From NCBI GenBank assembly GCA_015296085.1, contig DVDT01000082.1, forward strand, positions 62,001 through 126,000: a stretch of DNA of 64,000 nt, read 5' to 3'. The notes below the pieces were generated by a model. The model made no database searches and was not told where the DNA came from. It saw only the letters and a program-made list of their open reading frames with translations. Below, piece by piece: positions 36,321-47,135 of the stretch (position 1 is the first letter of the stretch; the number at the start of each line of letters is the position of its first letter). This DNA comes from Trichormus sp. M33_DOE_039 (lineage in GTDB: Bacteria > Cyanobacteriota > Cyanobacteriia > Cyanobacteriales > Nostocaceae). The translations under genes were made by a program, and so were the position numbers.

Positions 36321-37226
36321 TCAAAATCCCAATTTTTCTAACACTGATTTGGTAGAAACAATATGCCGTTCTAAACCTAGTTCTTTGGGACTAACTCCTA
36401 ACGCTAAGGCAATTAATTGGGGTAAATGTAAGACTGGCAAACCTAATTTTTTGCCAATTACTTTTTCTACCTCTGGTTGACGAGAATCTAAATTGAGATG
36501 ACACAGAGGACAAGGAGTAACTAAACAATCAGCACCAGCGGCCAAGGCTTCTTGAATGTGCATCCCAGCCATCTGAAAGGATTGGGTAGTTGCATAACTA
36601 GAAAGAGGCCAGCCACAACATTGTGTACGACCACGATAATAAATAGGTGTTGCACCCACAGCCCGAAACACATTTTCCATCGCTTCTGGATGGTATGGGT
36701 CTTCGTCAGGTACAGACTTTTGCGCGCGGAGGAGATAACAACCGTAAAAAGCTGCACATTTTAACCCAGATAATTTACGGGTGACGCGTTGGGTGATTTT
36801 TTCTAAGCCATAATCTTTAATAAGTGCATAGAGCAGATGTTTAACTTCTGTACTTCCGCGATAAGGCAGACAACCTTCCTTGTGTAACAAGCCATTCACC
36901 TGTTCAACATAAGCCGGATTACTGCTGTGAAATTCTTGCAAGCGTTCATTAACGCGACCAATCACACCTTGACAGGTACTGCAATGAGTCAGTAAAGGTA
37001 AATTTAATGCTTCTGCTAAAGCAATATTTCTGGCATTAACTGTGTCTTCTAAAAGTTGAGAATCTTCTTTAAATGTGCCTGAACCACAACAAGCAGCTTT
37101 TTTTAATTCGATCAGTTCAATTCCCAAGGCTTGTGTGAGGGCTTGAGTTGACTGATACAGTTCTCCGCAAGCACCTTGAGCTACACAACCAGGGAAGTAA
37201 GCATATTTTAGTGTCTGAGATAGCAT
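36321..37226 (-). CDS. HdrB-like protein with two CCG domains
   Basis: A 301-residue protein from the ATG at 37226; the upstream in-frame ATG at 37277 adds residues unlike the family. Two cysteine-rich CCG domains are complete: FPGCVAQGACG, AACCGSGTF and CSTCQGV in the first, FYGCYLLR, QCCGWPLSS and CPLCHLNLD in the second. This is the HdrB/SdhE/GlpC-like architecture that binds non-cubane iron-sulfur clusters in heterodisulfide reductase B and related enzymes. Cyanobacteria lack coenzyme M, so its true substrate or partner is unknown; quinone-linked or succinate dehydrogenase-related roles have been suggested for relatives. No HdrA or HdrC partner is adjacent. Divergent from acpP. Confidence 0.88.
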   Translation of the reverse strand: MLSQTLKYAYFPGCVAQGACGELYQSTQALTQALGIELIELKKAACCGSGTFKEDSQLLEDTVNARNIALAEALNLPLLTHCSTCQGVIGRVNERLQEFHSSNPAYVEQVNGLLHKEGCLPYRGSTEVKHLLYALIKDYGLEKITQRVTRKLSGLKCAAFYGCYLLRAQKSVPDEDPYHPEAMENVFRAVGATPIYYRGRTQCCGWPLSSYATTQSFQMAGMHIQEALAAGADCLVTPCPLCHLNLDSRQPEVEKVIGKKLGLPVLHLPQLIALALGVSPKELGLERHIVSTKSVLEKLGF

Positions 37227-37572
37227 AAAAATAAGATTAGTTGAGGGCAACTGCCCCGATGATAACTGTTTTATCATTCCTCATCAGAGATACTGAGGAG
37301 GGAATGTATTTTTTTTGGACATTCATCCAAAAATTTAGTAAAAATTGGTAACAAGCAGCATTGAAAATTTTTCTGAGTTGGGAGTTGTAGTAGCGTCGCG
37401 GGACGTGAGCAGCTTATTGAGTGGGGAATCTCACTCGTTATTGACATCTTCTCTATTCCTATTTTGGACAGGGACGTATACGGGCGATCGCGCTTTCCGA
37501 TAAGATGTATATGCTCAAAACCATGTCTTCCATAAAGAGCAGACTGTAGCAACTGGTTAAGGAATTTTATCT
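37227..37572. other. Divergent intergenic region (HdrB-like gene / acpP)
   Basis: About 350 bases, including a HIP1-like GGGCGATCGCG near 37483. It should contain the promoters of both genes. A reverse ORF of 92 codons here has no recognisable product. Confidence 0.5.
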
Positions 37573-37827
37573 ATGAGCCAAGCAGACATTTTTGAAAAAG
37601 TCAAGAAAATCATCATTGAACAACTGAGTGTTGATGATGAAGACAAAGTTACACCATCAGCGAATTTTGCTAATGATTTAGGGGCAGATTCCTTAGATAC
37701 AGTGGAATTGGTTATGGCTTTGGAAGAAGAATTCGATATCGAAATTCCCGATGAAGCCGCTGAAAAAATTACAACCGTTCAAGAAGCAGTGGACTATATC
37801 AACAGCAAAGTTGCCGCATCTGCTTAA
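37573..37827 (+). CDS. acpP: Acyl carrier protein
   Basis: An 84-residue acidic protein, [20 protein letters not shown] at the start. The phosphopantetheine attachment serine is S40 in [20 protein letters not shown], and the fourth-helix block [14 protein letters not shown] is intact. It carries growing acyl chains for fatty-acid synthesis and donates them to LpxD and others. It is followed by fabF in the same direction, as in many bacteria, but separated by a 165-base repeat tract. Confidence 0.97.
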   Translation: MSQADIFEKVKKIIIEQLSVDDEDKVTPSANFANDLGADSLDTVELVMALEEEFDIEIPDEAAEKITTVQEAVDYINSKVAASA

Positions 37828-37835
37828 AGAGGAGT

Positions 37836-37957
37836 GGGGACTGGGGATTGGGGACTGGGGATTGGAGACTGGGGAAGTAGGGGATTGGGTAAATTTTTCC
37901 CCTGTTCTCTGAATACCTACCTCTTCCTAGTCCCCAGCCCCTAGTCCCTAGTCCCTA
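37836..37957. repeat. Opposed short tandem repeat arrays between acpP and fabF
   Basis: G-rich heptads (GGGGACT, GGGGATT and variants) run from about 37836 to 37889. The complementary C-rich set (AGTCCCC, AGCCCCT, AGTCCCT) follows at about 37929-37957. The two arms can pair to form a long imperfect hairpin with a roughly 40-base loop. This is a short tandemly repeated repetitive sequence of the Nostocales type. Confidence 0.8.
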
Positions 37958-37992
37958 ATTTTTGCAACTTTCTCGCCATCTTTTACTGAGTC

Positions 37993-39243
37993 ATGACAGA
38001 TTATAATCGTAAACGCGTTGTTGTCACGGGTGTTGGCGCGATTACACCTATTGGTAACACACCTGCTGAATATTGGGAAGGATTGTTAAGCGGACGCAAT
38101 GGCATTGACTATATCACGGCATTTGATGCCTCCAGTCATGATTGCCGCATTGCAGGTGAGGTAAAAAATTTCGATCCTCATGAATACATGGATCGAAAAG
38201 AAGCCAAGCGGATGGATCGATTTTCCCAATTCGGAGTTGCAGCCGCCAAACAAGCAGTTGCAGATGCCAAGTTAGTTATTAATGAACTCAACGCCGAACA
38301 GGTAGGAGTTATTATTGGTTCTGGTGTAGGTGGCATCAAGGTCATGGAAGACCAACAAACCATCTATCTGAATCGGGGGCCAGATCGCTGTAGTCCATTC
38401 ATGATTCCCATGATGATCGCTAACATGGCGGCAGGACTGACAGCGATTCACACTGGTGCAAAAGGGCCAAATAACTGTACTGTAACTGCTTGTGCTGCTG
38501 GTTCTAACGCCGTAGGGGACGCGTTTCGCATCATTCAAGGCGGTTATGCCCAGGCGATGATTTGCGGTGGCTGTGAAGCGGCGATTACCCCCTTATCTGT
38601 GGCTGGTTTCGCAGCAGCGCGTGCGCTTTCCACACGCAATGATGACCCCACTCATGCTTGCCGTCCCTTTGATCGCGATCGCGATGGATTTGTCATGGGT
38701 GAAGGTGCAGGAATTCTCATTCTGGAAGAGTTGCAACACGCCCTCAGCCGTGGCGCACACATTTATGCCGAAATCGTTGGTTATGGTATGACCTGTGATG
38801 CTTACCATATCACTTCCCCAGTCCCTGGAGGGGAAGGCGCAACCAGAGCCATCCGCTTGGCATTGAAAGACGCAGGTATCAACCCAGAGCAAGTCAGCTA
38901 TATCAATGCCCACGGTACTAGCACCCCGGCAAATGATTCCACCGAAACCGCCGCGATTAAGAAAGCTTTGGGCGATCATGCTTACAAAATCGCGGTCAGC
39001 TCCACCAAATCAATGACAGGACATCTGTTAGGTGGTTCTGGGGGAATTGAAGCTGTCGCCACAGTACTGGCGATCGCTAACGATCAAGTTCCACCCACAA
39101 TCAATATTGAAAACCTTGACCCAGAGTGTGATTTAGATTACGTACCTAACACTAGTCGCGCCCAAAAAGTTGAAGTAGCCTTATCTAATTCCTTTGGATT
39201 TGGTGGTCATAATGTCACTCTCGCCTTTAGAAAGTACGTCTAG
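37993..39243 (+). CDS. fabF: Beta-ketoacyl-ACP synthase II
   Basis: A 416-residue condensing enzyme that elongates acyl-ACP with malonyl-ACP. The catalytic triad is visible: the cysteine near residue 167 in [19 protein letters not shown], the histidine in [16 protein letters not shown], and the second histidine in [20 protein letters not shown]. Length and the [11 protein letters not shown] block match FabF. It is downstream of acpP on the same strand. The reverse-strand ORFs within it are shadows of a codon-biased gene. Confidence 0.97.
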   Translation: MTDYNRKRVVVTGVGAITPIGNTPAEYWEGLLSGRNGIDYITAFDASSHDCRIAGEVKNFDPHEYMDRKEAKRMDRFSQFGVAAAKQAVADAKLVINELNAEQVGVIIGSGVGGIKVMEDQQTIYLNRGPDRCSPFMIPMMIANMAAGLTAIHTGAKGPNNCTVTACAAGSNAVGDAFRIIQGGYAQAMICGGCEAAITPLSVAGFAAARALSTRNDDPTHACRPFDRDRDGFVMGEGAGILILEELQHALSRGAHIYAEIVGYGMTCDAYHITSPVPGGEGATRAIRLALKDAGINPEQVSYINAHGTSTPANDSTETAAIKKALGDHAYKIAVSSTKSMTGHLLGGSGGIEAVATVLAIANDQVPPTINIENLDPECDLDYVPNTSRAQKVEVALSNSFGFGGHNVTLAFRKYV

Positions 39244-39908
39244 TAGGGAGCAGAAGCTGTGAGATCGGCAGGGGTGACCAACAAGGGAGTGCAGAGGAAG
39301 CATAACTTCCTACTCACTCACTACTCAGCACAAGGCTCACGCCCCGCTACGTTAACAGCACTTACTACTCAACACTCACAATAGAATTCAGAATTCAGAA
39401 TTCGGGGAACAGAATAGTTCACAAATTAGGAGATAATTTGAGTAATCAACCTGCTCATAATCCCAAATCTGAATGAAGAATCCAGAATTGAGGAATATTG
39501 AATTTTTCTATTCTGCATCCTGACTCCTGAGTTCTGAATTCTTTCCTTTAACTTTCCAGTTCTTCATTCTCACCGAAAAGCTGAAATTTTAACCTTTGTC
39601 GGCTATCCTGTAATCACAATCAGAACAGTATAGTTAGTGTCATTCCTCCATTAGCCAAGGGTTCAACTTGACCTCATTTTTGGCTTGATTAATTACCAAA
39701 AACTCAGGAGATCCCGCTTGTCCAGGCACAATCGGGAATGGGATGATGATACCGCAGGGGAAACTGAATCAGTTAACAGTTAACAGACAACAGTTTTCAA
39801 GATGAAATGTACTACTGATAACTGATAATTGATAACTGATAACTATTAACAACCACCCCGGTAAGACTAGCTCCAAGAGTGCTAACCCGTCGTTAAAAAT
39901 AAGAGATT
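39244..39908. other. Repeat-rich intergenic region between fabF and tkt
   Basis: About 665 bases of short repeats and no gene. GAATTCAGAATTC-type direct repeats lie near 39384-39406 with an inverted match near 39532-39541. TTAACAGTTAACAG and TGATAACTGATAA-type units lie at about 39770-39850. Ribosome-site-like AAGAGATT precedes the tkt ATG. The tkt promoter is presumably at 39600-39700 or downstream. Confidence 0.6.
39772..39850. repeat. TTAACAG / TGATAACTG short tandem repeats
   Basis: Repeated GTTAACA and ACAACAG units are followed by four CTGATAA-related units. These are short tandem repeats of the kind scattered through Nostocales intergenic DNA, here just upstream of the tkt leader. Confidence 0.65.
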
Positions 39909-41921
39909 ATGGCTGTTGCAACCCAATCCCTCGAAGAACTTTGTATTAACTCAATCCGTTTCTTGGCAGTAGATGCCATTGAAAAGGCAAAATCGGGACA
40001 CCCAGGACTGCCGATGGGCGCAGCTCCGATGGCTTTCGTACTCTGGGATCGCTTTATGCGGTACAATCCCAAAAACCCCAAGTGGTTCAACCGCGATCGC
40101 TTTATTTTGTCTGCCGGTCATGGCTCAATGTTGCAGTATGCCCTGCTCTATCTGACAGGCTATGACAGTGTATCCATTGAAGATATCAAGCAATTCCGCC
40201 AGTGGGAATCCAAAACCCCCGGACACCCTGAAAACTTCATGACCGCAGGTGTAGAAGTTACCACAGGCCCTCTAGGTCAAGGTATTGCCAACGGTGTGGG
40301 TTTAGCCATAGCCGAAGCTCACCTCGCAGCAAAATTCAACAAGCCCGATGCCAAAATTGTTGACCATTACACCTATGTAATTTTAGGTGATGGTTGTAAC
40401 ATGGAAGGCGTTTCTGGTGAAGCTGCTTCCCTCGCTGGACACTTGGGATTAGGTAAACTGATCGCTCTGTACGACGACAACCACATCTCTATCGATGGTT
40501 CTACAGATGTTGCTTTTACTGAAGATGTTTCTAAGCGGTTTGAAGCTTACGGTTGGCACGTCCTCCACGTTAAAGACGGTAACACCGATTTAACAGCCAT
40601 TGCTAAAGCGATCGAAGAAGCGAAAGCTGTTACCGATAAGCCCACCATGATTAAGGTGACAACTACCATCGGTTATGGTTCTCCCAATAAAGCTAATACT
40701 GCTGGTATTCACGGTGCAGCTTTGGGTGGAGACGAAGTAGCATTGACCCGCCAAAATTTGGGTTGGGAACACGAACCATTTGTGATTCCTCAAGATGTCC
40801 TCGACCATACCCGCAAAGCTGTAGAACGCGGTGCAGGCTACGAAACCGAATGGAACAAAACCTTCGCTGATTACAAAGCTAAGTATCCTCAAGAAGCGGC
40901 TGCATTTGAGCGTTATCTGAGTGGCAAACTAGCTGACGGTTGGGATCAGGTACTACCCACCTATACCCCCGAAGATAAAGGCGTTCCCACCCGGAAGCAC
41001 TCAGAAACCTGCCTCAACAAGTTGGCTGCGGTTGTACCTGAACTGATTGGTGGTTCGGCTGACTTAACCCACTCCAACTTGACCGAAATCAAGGGTAAAG
41101 GCGACTTCCAAAAAGGACAATACCAAAACCCCAACATCCACTTTGGTGTGCGGGAACACGCAATGGGCGCAATCTGCAATGGTATTGCGTTGCATGGTTC
41201 AGGGTTAATTCCCTACGGTGCTACCTTCCTGATTTTTACCGACTATATGCGGGCTGCCATCCGCTTATCCGCATTGTCTCAAGCTGGTGCGATTTGGGTA
41301 ATGACCCACGACTCCATCGGTCAAGGTGAAGACGGCCCTACCCACCAACCAATCGAAACTCTAGCTTCTCTCCGCGCTATTCCTAACTTGACAGTAATTC
41401 GTCCCGCCGATGGTAACGAAACATCTGGTGCTTACAAAGTAGCGATCGAAAGAGCAAAACAAAATGATCCTACTTTGTTGGCGTTCACTCGTCAAAACGT
41501 TCCCAACTTGGCAGGTACATCCATTGAGGGTGTAGCTAAGGGTGGATACACAGTAGTAGATTCTCAAGGTACACCAGATTTAATCTTGATTGGTACTGGT
41601 TCAGAGTTGAGTCTCTGTGTAACTGCGGCTGAGAAACTCACCGCCGAAGGTAAGAAAGTTCGTGTAGTTTCTTTACCCGCTTGGGATCTGTTTGAAGCAC
41701 AAGATGCAGCTTACAAAGAGTCTGTTTTGCCTAAAGCTGTTACCAAGCGTATAGCTGTAGAAGCTGCTAGTAGCTTTGGTTGGCACAAGTATATTGGCAC
41801 TGAAGGTGATACCGTTACTATTGATCGTTTCGGAGCTTCTGCTCCTGGCGGCGTTTGCTTGGAGAAATTTGGCTTTAGTGTTGATAATGTGTTAGCTACA
41901 GCTAAAAAATTGTTGGGTTAA
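39909..41921 (+). CDS. tkt: Transketolase
   Basis: A 670-residue thiamine-diphosphate enzyme that moves two-carbon units between sugar phosphates in the Calvin and pentose phosphate cycles. The N-terminal domain has [20 protein letters not shown] and the cofactor motif [20 protein letters not shown]. The pyrimidine domain has [18 protein letters not shown] and [20 protein letters not shown]. The C-terminal domain ends [15 protein letters not shown]. Length is standard. A strong terminator follows. Highly biased codons agree with high expression. Confidence 0.97.
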   Translation: MAVATQSLEELCINSIRFLAVDAIEKAKSGHPGLPMGAAPMAFVLWDRFMRYNPKNPKWFNRDRFILSAGHGSMLQYALLYLTGYDSVSIEDIKQFRQWESKTPGHPENFMTAGVEVTTGPLGQGIANGVGLAIAEAHLAAKFNKPDAKIVDHYTYVILGDGCNMEGVSGEAASLAGHLGLGKLIALYDDNHISIDGSTDVAFTEDVSKRFEAYGWHVLHVKDGNTDLTAIAKAIEEAKAVTDKPTMIKVTTTIGYGSPNKANTAGIHGAALGGDEVALTRQNLGWEHEPFVIPQDVLDHTRKAVERGAGYETEWNKTFADYKAKYPQEAAAFERYLSGKLADGWDQVLPTYTPEDKGVPTRKHSETCLNKLAAVVPELIGGSADLTHSNLTEIKGKGDFQKGQYQNPNIHFGVREHAMGAICNGIALHGSGLIPYGATFLIFTDYMRAAIRLSALSQAGAIWVMTHDSIGQGEDGPTHQPIETLASLRAIPNLTVIRPADGNETSGAYKVAIERAKQNDPTLLAFTRQNVPNLAGTSIEGVAKGGYTVVDSQGTPDLILIGTGSELSLCVTAAEKLTAEGKKVRVVSLPAWDLFEAQDAAYKESVLPKAVTKRIAVEAASSFGWHKYIGTEGDTVTIDRFGASAPGGVCLEKFGFSVDNVLATAKKLLG

Positions 41922-41950
41922 TCGCAACAGAATATTCTCTTGAGTTTTGG

Positions 41951-41978
41951 GGTGGGCATAAAATGCCCGCCTTTTTTT
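41951..41978 (+). terminator. Rho-independent terminator of tkt
   Basis: GGTGGGCAT (41951-41959) and ATGCCCGCC (41963-41971) form a stem around AAA, with seven T after it. Confidence 0.88.
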
Positions 41979-42285
41979 GGTCGCGAAGTGACGCAAAGGT
42001 AAGGCAGGGAGGATTTATAACAATTCAATCACCTAAACTCTTATTCTCTGTGCCTCTGCATCTGGAGCGTGGTTATATGGGTATTTATAGGTGGGTGCGA
42101 TGGAATTTTGGGCTGATTTAGCTCGTGATCTTATGCGTTTAAAGCCCAATAAATTACCCTATTTTCAGAAGAAGTCTACGTGCTATGTCCCTTATCCAGC
42201 CAGCTTTGTGGCTGATTTGCCACCCCTTCAGCGAGGATAATTGAGAGTATTCTTCTATTGACCTTGATGATTCCATAATCAATAC

Positions 42286-42314
42286 AAAAAAAGAGATAAG
42301 CCCTCAAGCTTATC
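42286..42314 (-). terminator. Rho-independent terminator of ahcY
   Basis: GATAAGC (42295-42301) and GCTTATC (42308-42314) pair around a six-base loop. On the reverse strand the stem is followed, two bases on, by seven T. Confidence 0.85.
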
Positions 42315-42338
42315 CCCAAAAAATCAACTAATCAATGA

Positions 42339-44009
<1,671 letters not shown>

Positions 44010-45650
44010 GTGCGCGTTCAATTTTTGGCGATCGCAGGTGCAATGGTTGTTACTGTTGCATCTGTACCAAAAGCTACAGCCCAGATCCCTCTTTTACCTC
44101 AACTGCCAGTTTCTAGCAGTCCGAGTAATGAGAATAGTGAAACCAATGTTGCCGACTGGGTATATTTGGATGGTCGTCGATTGTTCCAAATAGCAGTTTC
44201 CAAGAGTAATTTTTCTCAGCGTTCCCAGGATATTCAGCAAAATTTAGCGAAAATTAGTCAAACATTCTTTCAATCAGCTGACCAACAAGTGAAGGTAGCT
44301 ACCAGAACCATCAATGGGCTACCAGTCATCGAAGTTAACGGTCAATATCTGATGACTGTCACTACCGCAGATGCTGAACTACAACAGTTAGATCCATCAA
44401 CATTAGCAAATCAAATCGCTGAAGACTTAAAAACAGGCTTAGAACAAGCTAAACAAGAACGACAACCCCAATTTCTCATCAACCAAGGAAAGATTGCTGC
44501 GGGTCTTGGACTAGCAATAATTGTAGCTAGTTGGGGTGTGTATAGTTGGCAGCAACGTGCTAAAAAACATCGAGTCAGTACAGTCCCGCGAACTTCCCGC
44601 GACACTCAAAATATCACAACTCAACTCAATCAACAGCAGCATCAGCATTTACAAGAAGTTCAAAAACGCCTGTTTCAAATCACCCAAGCAGGAATTTGGG
44701 GAGGTGGCGGTTTTGTGATGTTGGGGTTGTTTCCCTATACACGCATACTGCAATTAGGGATTGTCACAGCTGCTCAAATTCCTCTGAAATTGGGTGTCGT
44801 GTTACTTGGAACTTATGTAGTGACCCGTTTAAGTTATGCGCTGATTGACCGTTTCACCACCGCGTTGATTAGCAGCGGTGCTTTACTCAACTCAGAGACT
44901 TCTGAACGTCTGCAATTGCGAGTCTCAACATTTTCTGGGGTGACTAAAAGTATTGTCACCATTATCTGGGTAGGATTTGGCATCTTAGCAGCACTCATTT
45001 TGTTTGGGATAGATATCGTTCCCTTGCTAGCCGGTGCAGGTTTAGTAGGTGTGGCTGTGTCCTTGGCTTCCCAAAACCTGATTAAAGATGCAATTAACGG
45101 CTTTTTGATCATCATCGAAGACCAGTATGCTTTAGGTGATGTGATTGCTGTTGGTGATGTTGGTGGCTTAGTTGAAAATCTCAATCTGCGGATGACTCAA
45201 GTACGCGATTCGGAAGGACGCTTAATCACCATTCCCAACAGCGAAATTAAAGTAGTGGCTAATCTCTCTAGCCGTTGGTCACGAGCCGATTTAACTATTC
45301 CAGTAGACTATCAAACTGACATTGAACAAGCTTTGCAGCTGATTAAAGATGTCGCTTTGCAAATGAATCAAGACCTGCAATGGAAACGTCAAATTATCGA
45401 AACACCTCAAGTTTTGGGTATAGATAATTTTGGCGATCGCGGTTTAATGATTAAAGTCTGGATCAAAACCCAACCCCTCAAGCAATGGGATGTCGCACGC
45501 GAATATCGCCGTCGGCTAAAAATCGCCTTCGACCAAGCCGGAGTTAATATTCCTGTTCCACAACAAGCCATCTGGGTGAATGATTTACAGTTGCCTAGTT
45601 CTCAGGAAGCACAGGTGATAGGCGACAGGAAAGAGAATTTGATCAGTTAG
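44010..45650 (+). CDS. MscS-family mechanosensitive channel with N-terminal periplasmic domain
   Basis: A 546-residue channel. The GTG start is supported by AGGAGG seven bases upstream. A signal peptide (VTVASVPKATA) is followed by a periplasmic domain of about 130 residues. A membrane helix comes near residue 155 (IAAGLGLAIIVASWGVYSW), and three or four more spans run from about 230 to 355. The MscS pore helix and beta domain are clear: LLAGAGLVGVAVSLASQNLI then GFLIIIEDQYALGDVIAVGD and IPNSEIKVVANLSSRWSRAD. Such channels open under membrane tension and release solutes on hypo-osmotic shock. A strong terminator follows. Confidence 0.92.
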   Translation: MRVQFLAIAGAMVVTVASVPKATAQIPLLPQLPVSSSPSNENSETNVADWVYLDGRRLFQIAVSKSNFSQRSQDIQQNLAKISQTFFQSADQQVKVATRTINGLPVIEVNGQYLMTVTTADAELQQLDPSTLANQIAEDLKTGLEQAKQERQPQFLINQGKIAAGLGLAIIVASWGVYSWQQRAKKHRVSTVPRTSRDTQNITTQLNQQQHQHLQEVQKRLFQITQAGIWGGGGFVMLGLFPYTRILQLGIVTAAQIPLKLGVVLLGTYVVTRLSYALIDRFTTALISSGALLNSETSERLQLRVSTFSGVTKSIVTIIWVGFGILAALILFGIDIVPLLAGAGLVGVAVSLASQNLIKDAINGFLIIIEDQYALGDVIAVGDVGGLVENLNLRMTQVRDSEGRLITIPNSEIKVVANLSSRWSRADLTIPVDYQTDIEQALQLIKDVALQMNQDLQWKRQIIETPQVLGIDNFGDRGLMIKVWIKTQPLKQWDVAREYRRRLKIAFDQAGVNIPVPQQAIWVNDLQLPSSQEAQVIGDRKENLIS

Positions 45651-45740
45651 CTATTCACAAGATCATCTCACAACCAAACAAGACAAAGGAATATACCCTA
45701 CTCCCTTTTTCAAGTTAACTAAGGATTAATTCTTTGCTTT

Positions 45741-45785
45741 GCCATTAGTCATGTGTGTTGACCACAGAAGACTAATGGCTTTTTT
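45741..45785 (+). terminator. Rho-independent terminator of the MscS-family gene
   Basis: GCCATTAGTC (45741-45750) and GACTAATGGC (45770-45779) pair perfectly over 10 bases with a 19-base loop, followed by six T. Confidence 0.85.
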
Positions 45786-45799
45786 CTTTGACCACACTC

Positions 45800-45902
45800 A
45801 TAGTAATTCTCATGAAGCTGCACCAAATACAATGATGTAGAGACGTTGCATGCAACGTCTCTACAGTGCAGAATAAAGTGCATCTTCGTTAAGAAACGGT
45901 AT
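45800..45902. mobile_element. MITE-like element, copy 2 (103 bp)
   Basis: Same length and arrangement as the copy at 16562-16664. The right end GAAACGGTAT and the palindrome AGAGACGTTGCATGCAACGT with CTCT following are clear. The left end is slightly diverged (ATAGTAATTCTCATGAAG). Its last base supplies the final A of the TGA stop codon of the isochorismatase gene on the reverse strand. Confidence 0.8.
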
Positions 45903-46450
45903 CAGCTAAGATTATCTATCCATTCAGAAGTACTGAGAATTTTGCTTAAGAAACCATCTTGAGCAACTAAAGTGGCTCGATGAAGTTCCTCATCTGTAGC
46001 AGCACCCGCATTATTTTGGAAGGTGAGAGTACCTGTAGCATCTGAGAGAAATTCCACCGAAAACCCCAGATGAGCAGCTTGTCTGGCTGTAGTGTCACAG
46101 CACATTTGAGTCATATATCCCGATATGACGACAGTATCAATCCCTTGCTCTTTTAACCATGCCTCTAATTCAGTGCCAGTAAAACTCCCTGGTAATCTTT
46201 TATCAATTAATAAATCATAAGAATACTTAGCAACTTCGGGGTGGATTTCCCACTCTGGAGTTCCCTTTCTAAAAATTGGTGTATCTTCCTGTGGCTGTGT
46301 ATGTCTGACTACAATCACAGGAATGCTTTTAGACTGAGCCGCATCCATAACTTGCAAAATCTTGTCTAAACTGCCTGAAGGATAAGTGACAGGCAATTTA
46401 CCTGTGAAATACTCGTTTTGGACATCAATCACTAATAACGCTCGTTTCAT
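45902..46450 (-). CDS. Isochorismatase-family cysteine hydrolase
   Basis: A 182-residue hydrolase from the ATG at 46450 ([20 protein letters not shown]), with GGAG about ten bases before; eight in-frame upstream codons are not needed. The triad of the family is present: D9 in VIDVQNEYF, a lysine in [11 protein letters not shown], and the cysteine in [20 protein letters not shown] preceded by the usual cis-peptide region. Members act on isochorismate, nicotinamide, N-carbamoyl amides and similar. Substrate here unknown. The stop codon is shared with the edge of a MITE-like element, so the original C-terminus may have been changed. Confidence 0.88.
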   Translation of the reverse strand: MKRALLVIDVQNEYFTGKLPVTYPSGSLDKILQVMDAAQSKSIPVIVVRHTQPQEDTPIFRKGTPEWEIHPEVAKYSYDLLIDKRLPGSFTGTELEAWLKEQGIDTVVISGYMTQMCCDTTARQAAHLGFSVEFLSDATGTLTFQNNAGAATDEELHRATLVAQDGFLSKILSTSEWIDNLS

Positions 46451-46531
46451 GGTGACTAGTCTCCTAGAAAACACCAGAATAGTCTAACTTGCTCTGTCAA
46501 AAGATAATTTTTAGCTTGTCTATTCTCGATT

Positions 46532-46551
46532 TAGTACGTATGTACTATAAT
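46532..46551 (+). promoter_or_regulatory. Candidate operator-promoter with palindrome overlapping a -10 box
   Basis: TAGTAC and GTACTA flank GTAT at 46532-46547. The second arm overlaps TATAAT at 46546-46551, 35 bases before the ATG of the small gene at 46586. A repressor at this site would block the -10 element. No clear -35 element is present. Confidence 0.45.
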
Positions 46552-46585
46552 AGATGCAGCACTCAAAAAGCCTAGTAGAGCAACT

Positions 46586-46894
46586 ATGTCACGTTCTTCT
46601 GGAAGAGGGATTCAAGAAGGGTTTAGTCCAATGATGAAGCATTACATTCTCAATCTCAACCCCACTGCCAAACACGAATGGGATCGGTGCATCTTAAGAG
46701 ATCCTCTGACTGCAAAGCGTCCTGATATTGCCAAATTAATTGCGGAAGCAGTGGGTGCTGATACAGGCAGTTATTTGGTTAGTGTGAATATAGAAGTACA
46801 AGTTTTAGAACAAGCCGCCGCGCCTCAATCTGAACAACTTTCACTTTCATTATCTGAAGTCAACGTCTCGACTCAATTTAGAGAGGCGGCTTAA
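46586..46894 (+). CDS. Hypothetical 102-residue protein
   Basis: A soluble protein starting MSRSSGRGIQEGFSPMMKHY, with a C-terminal stretch rich in E, S and V. The core HEWDRCILRDPLTAKRPDIA then KLIAEAVGADTGSYLVSV is mixed alpha/beta. I do not recognise a family. An internal ATG pair (residues 16-17) could be an alternative start. It is divergent from the isochorismatase gene, with 135 bases between starts, and has a palindromic -10 region. Short G-rich repeats begin right after its stop codon. Confidence 0.6.
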   Translation: MSRSSGRGIQEGFSPMMKHYILNLNPTAKHEWDRCILRDPLTAKRPDIAKLIAEAVGADTGSYLVSVNIEVQVLEQAAAPQSEQLSLSLSEVNVSTQFREAA

Positions 46895-46930
46895 TTGGGG
46901 ACTGGGGATTAGGGATTGGGGACTGGGAAA
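46895..46930. repeat. GGGGACT/GGGGATT short tandem repeat
   Basis: Heptad units (GGGGACT, GGGGATT, AGGGATT) follow the stop of the 46586 gene. Same family as in the acpP-fabF gap. Confidence 0.75.
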
Positions 46931-46995
46931 TAATCTCAGACATCTTTCCCTTGTCTTCTTTCTTAGAGTTGGTTACACCTATTTTGAATATTAAG

Positions 46996-47020
46996 GAGAC
47001 GTGGTAAATCGCCGTCTCTA
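46996..47020. repeat. GAGACG ... CGTCTC dispersed repeat
   Basis: GGAGACG, then TGGTAAATCGC, then CGTCTCTAC. A similar sequence lies at about 15691-15720 upstream of chlL. Confidence 0.55.
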
Positions 47021-47135
47021 CACAAATCTATTTGTCAATTAATCCTACGACTTTGAAAGGATGCGTATAACTTCCTCAAGGAACTGTAATTTTAGATAGC
47101 TGATAATAAAAAGCTTTAAAACAGGTAACTTGAGT

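Larger units (their letters stand above)
41922..42338. other. Region between convergent tkt and ahcY
   Basis: About 420 bases. It contains both gene terminators. A 46-codon ORF from the ATG at 42100 (MEFWADLARDLMRLKPNKLP at its start) has no ribosome site and no family I recognise, so it is not called. Confidence 0.5.

Noticed and set aside
37836-37957. Possible CRISPR-like array
   Set aside because: Units are only 7 bases with no spacers; they are short tandem repeats. No cas genes are present.
38593-38979. 128-codon reverse ORF inside fabF
   Set aside because: It lies fully within a well-supported gene and has no family features; it is a shadow created by fabF codon bias.
42100-42240. 46-codon ORF between tkt and ahcY
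   Set aside because: No ribosome site, no recognisable family, and it lies between two terminators.
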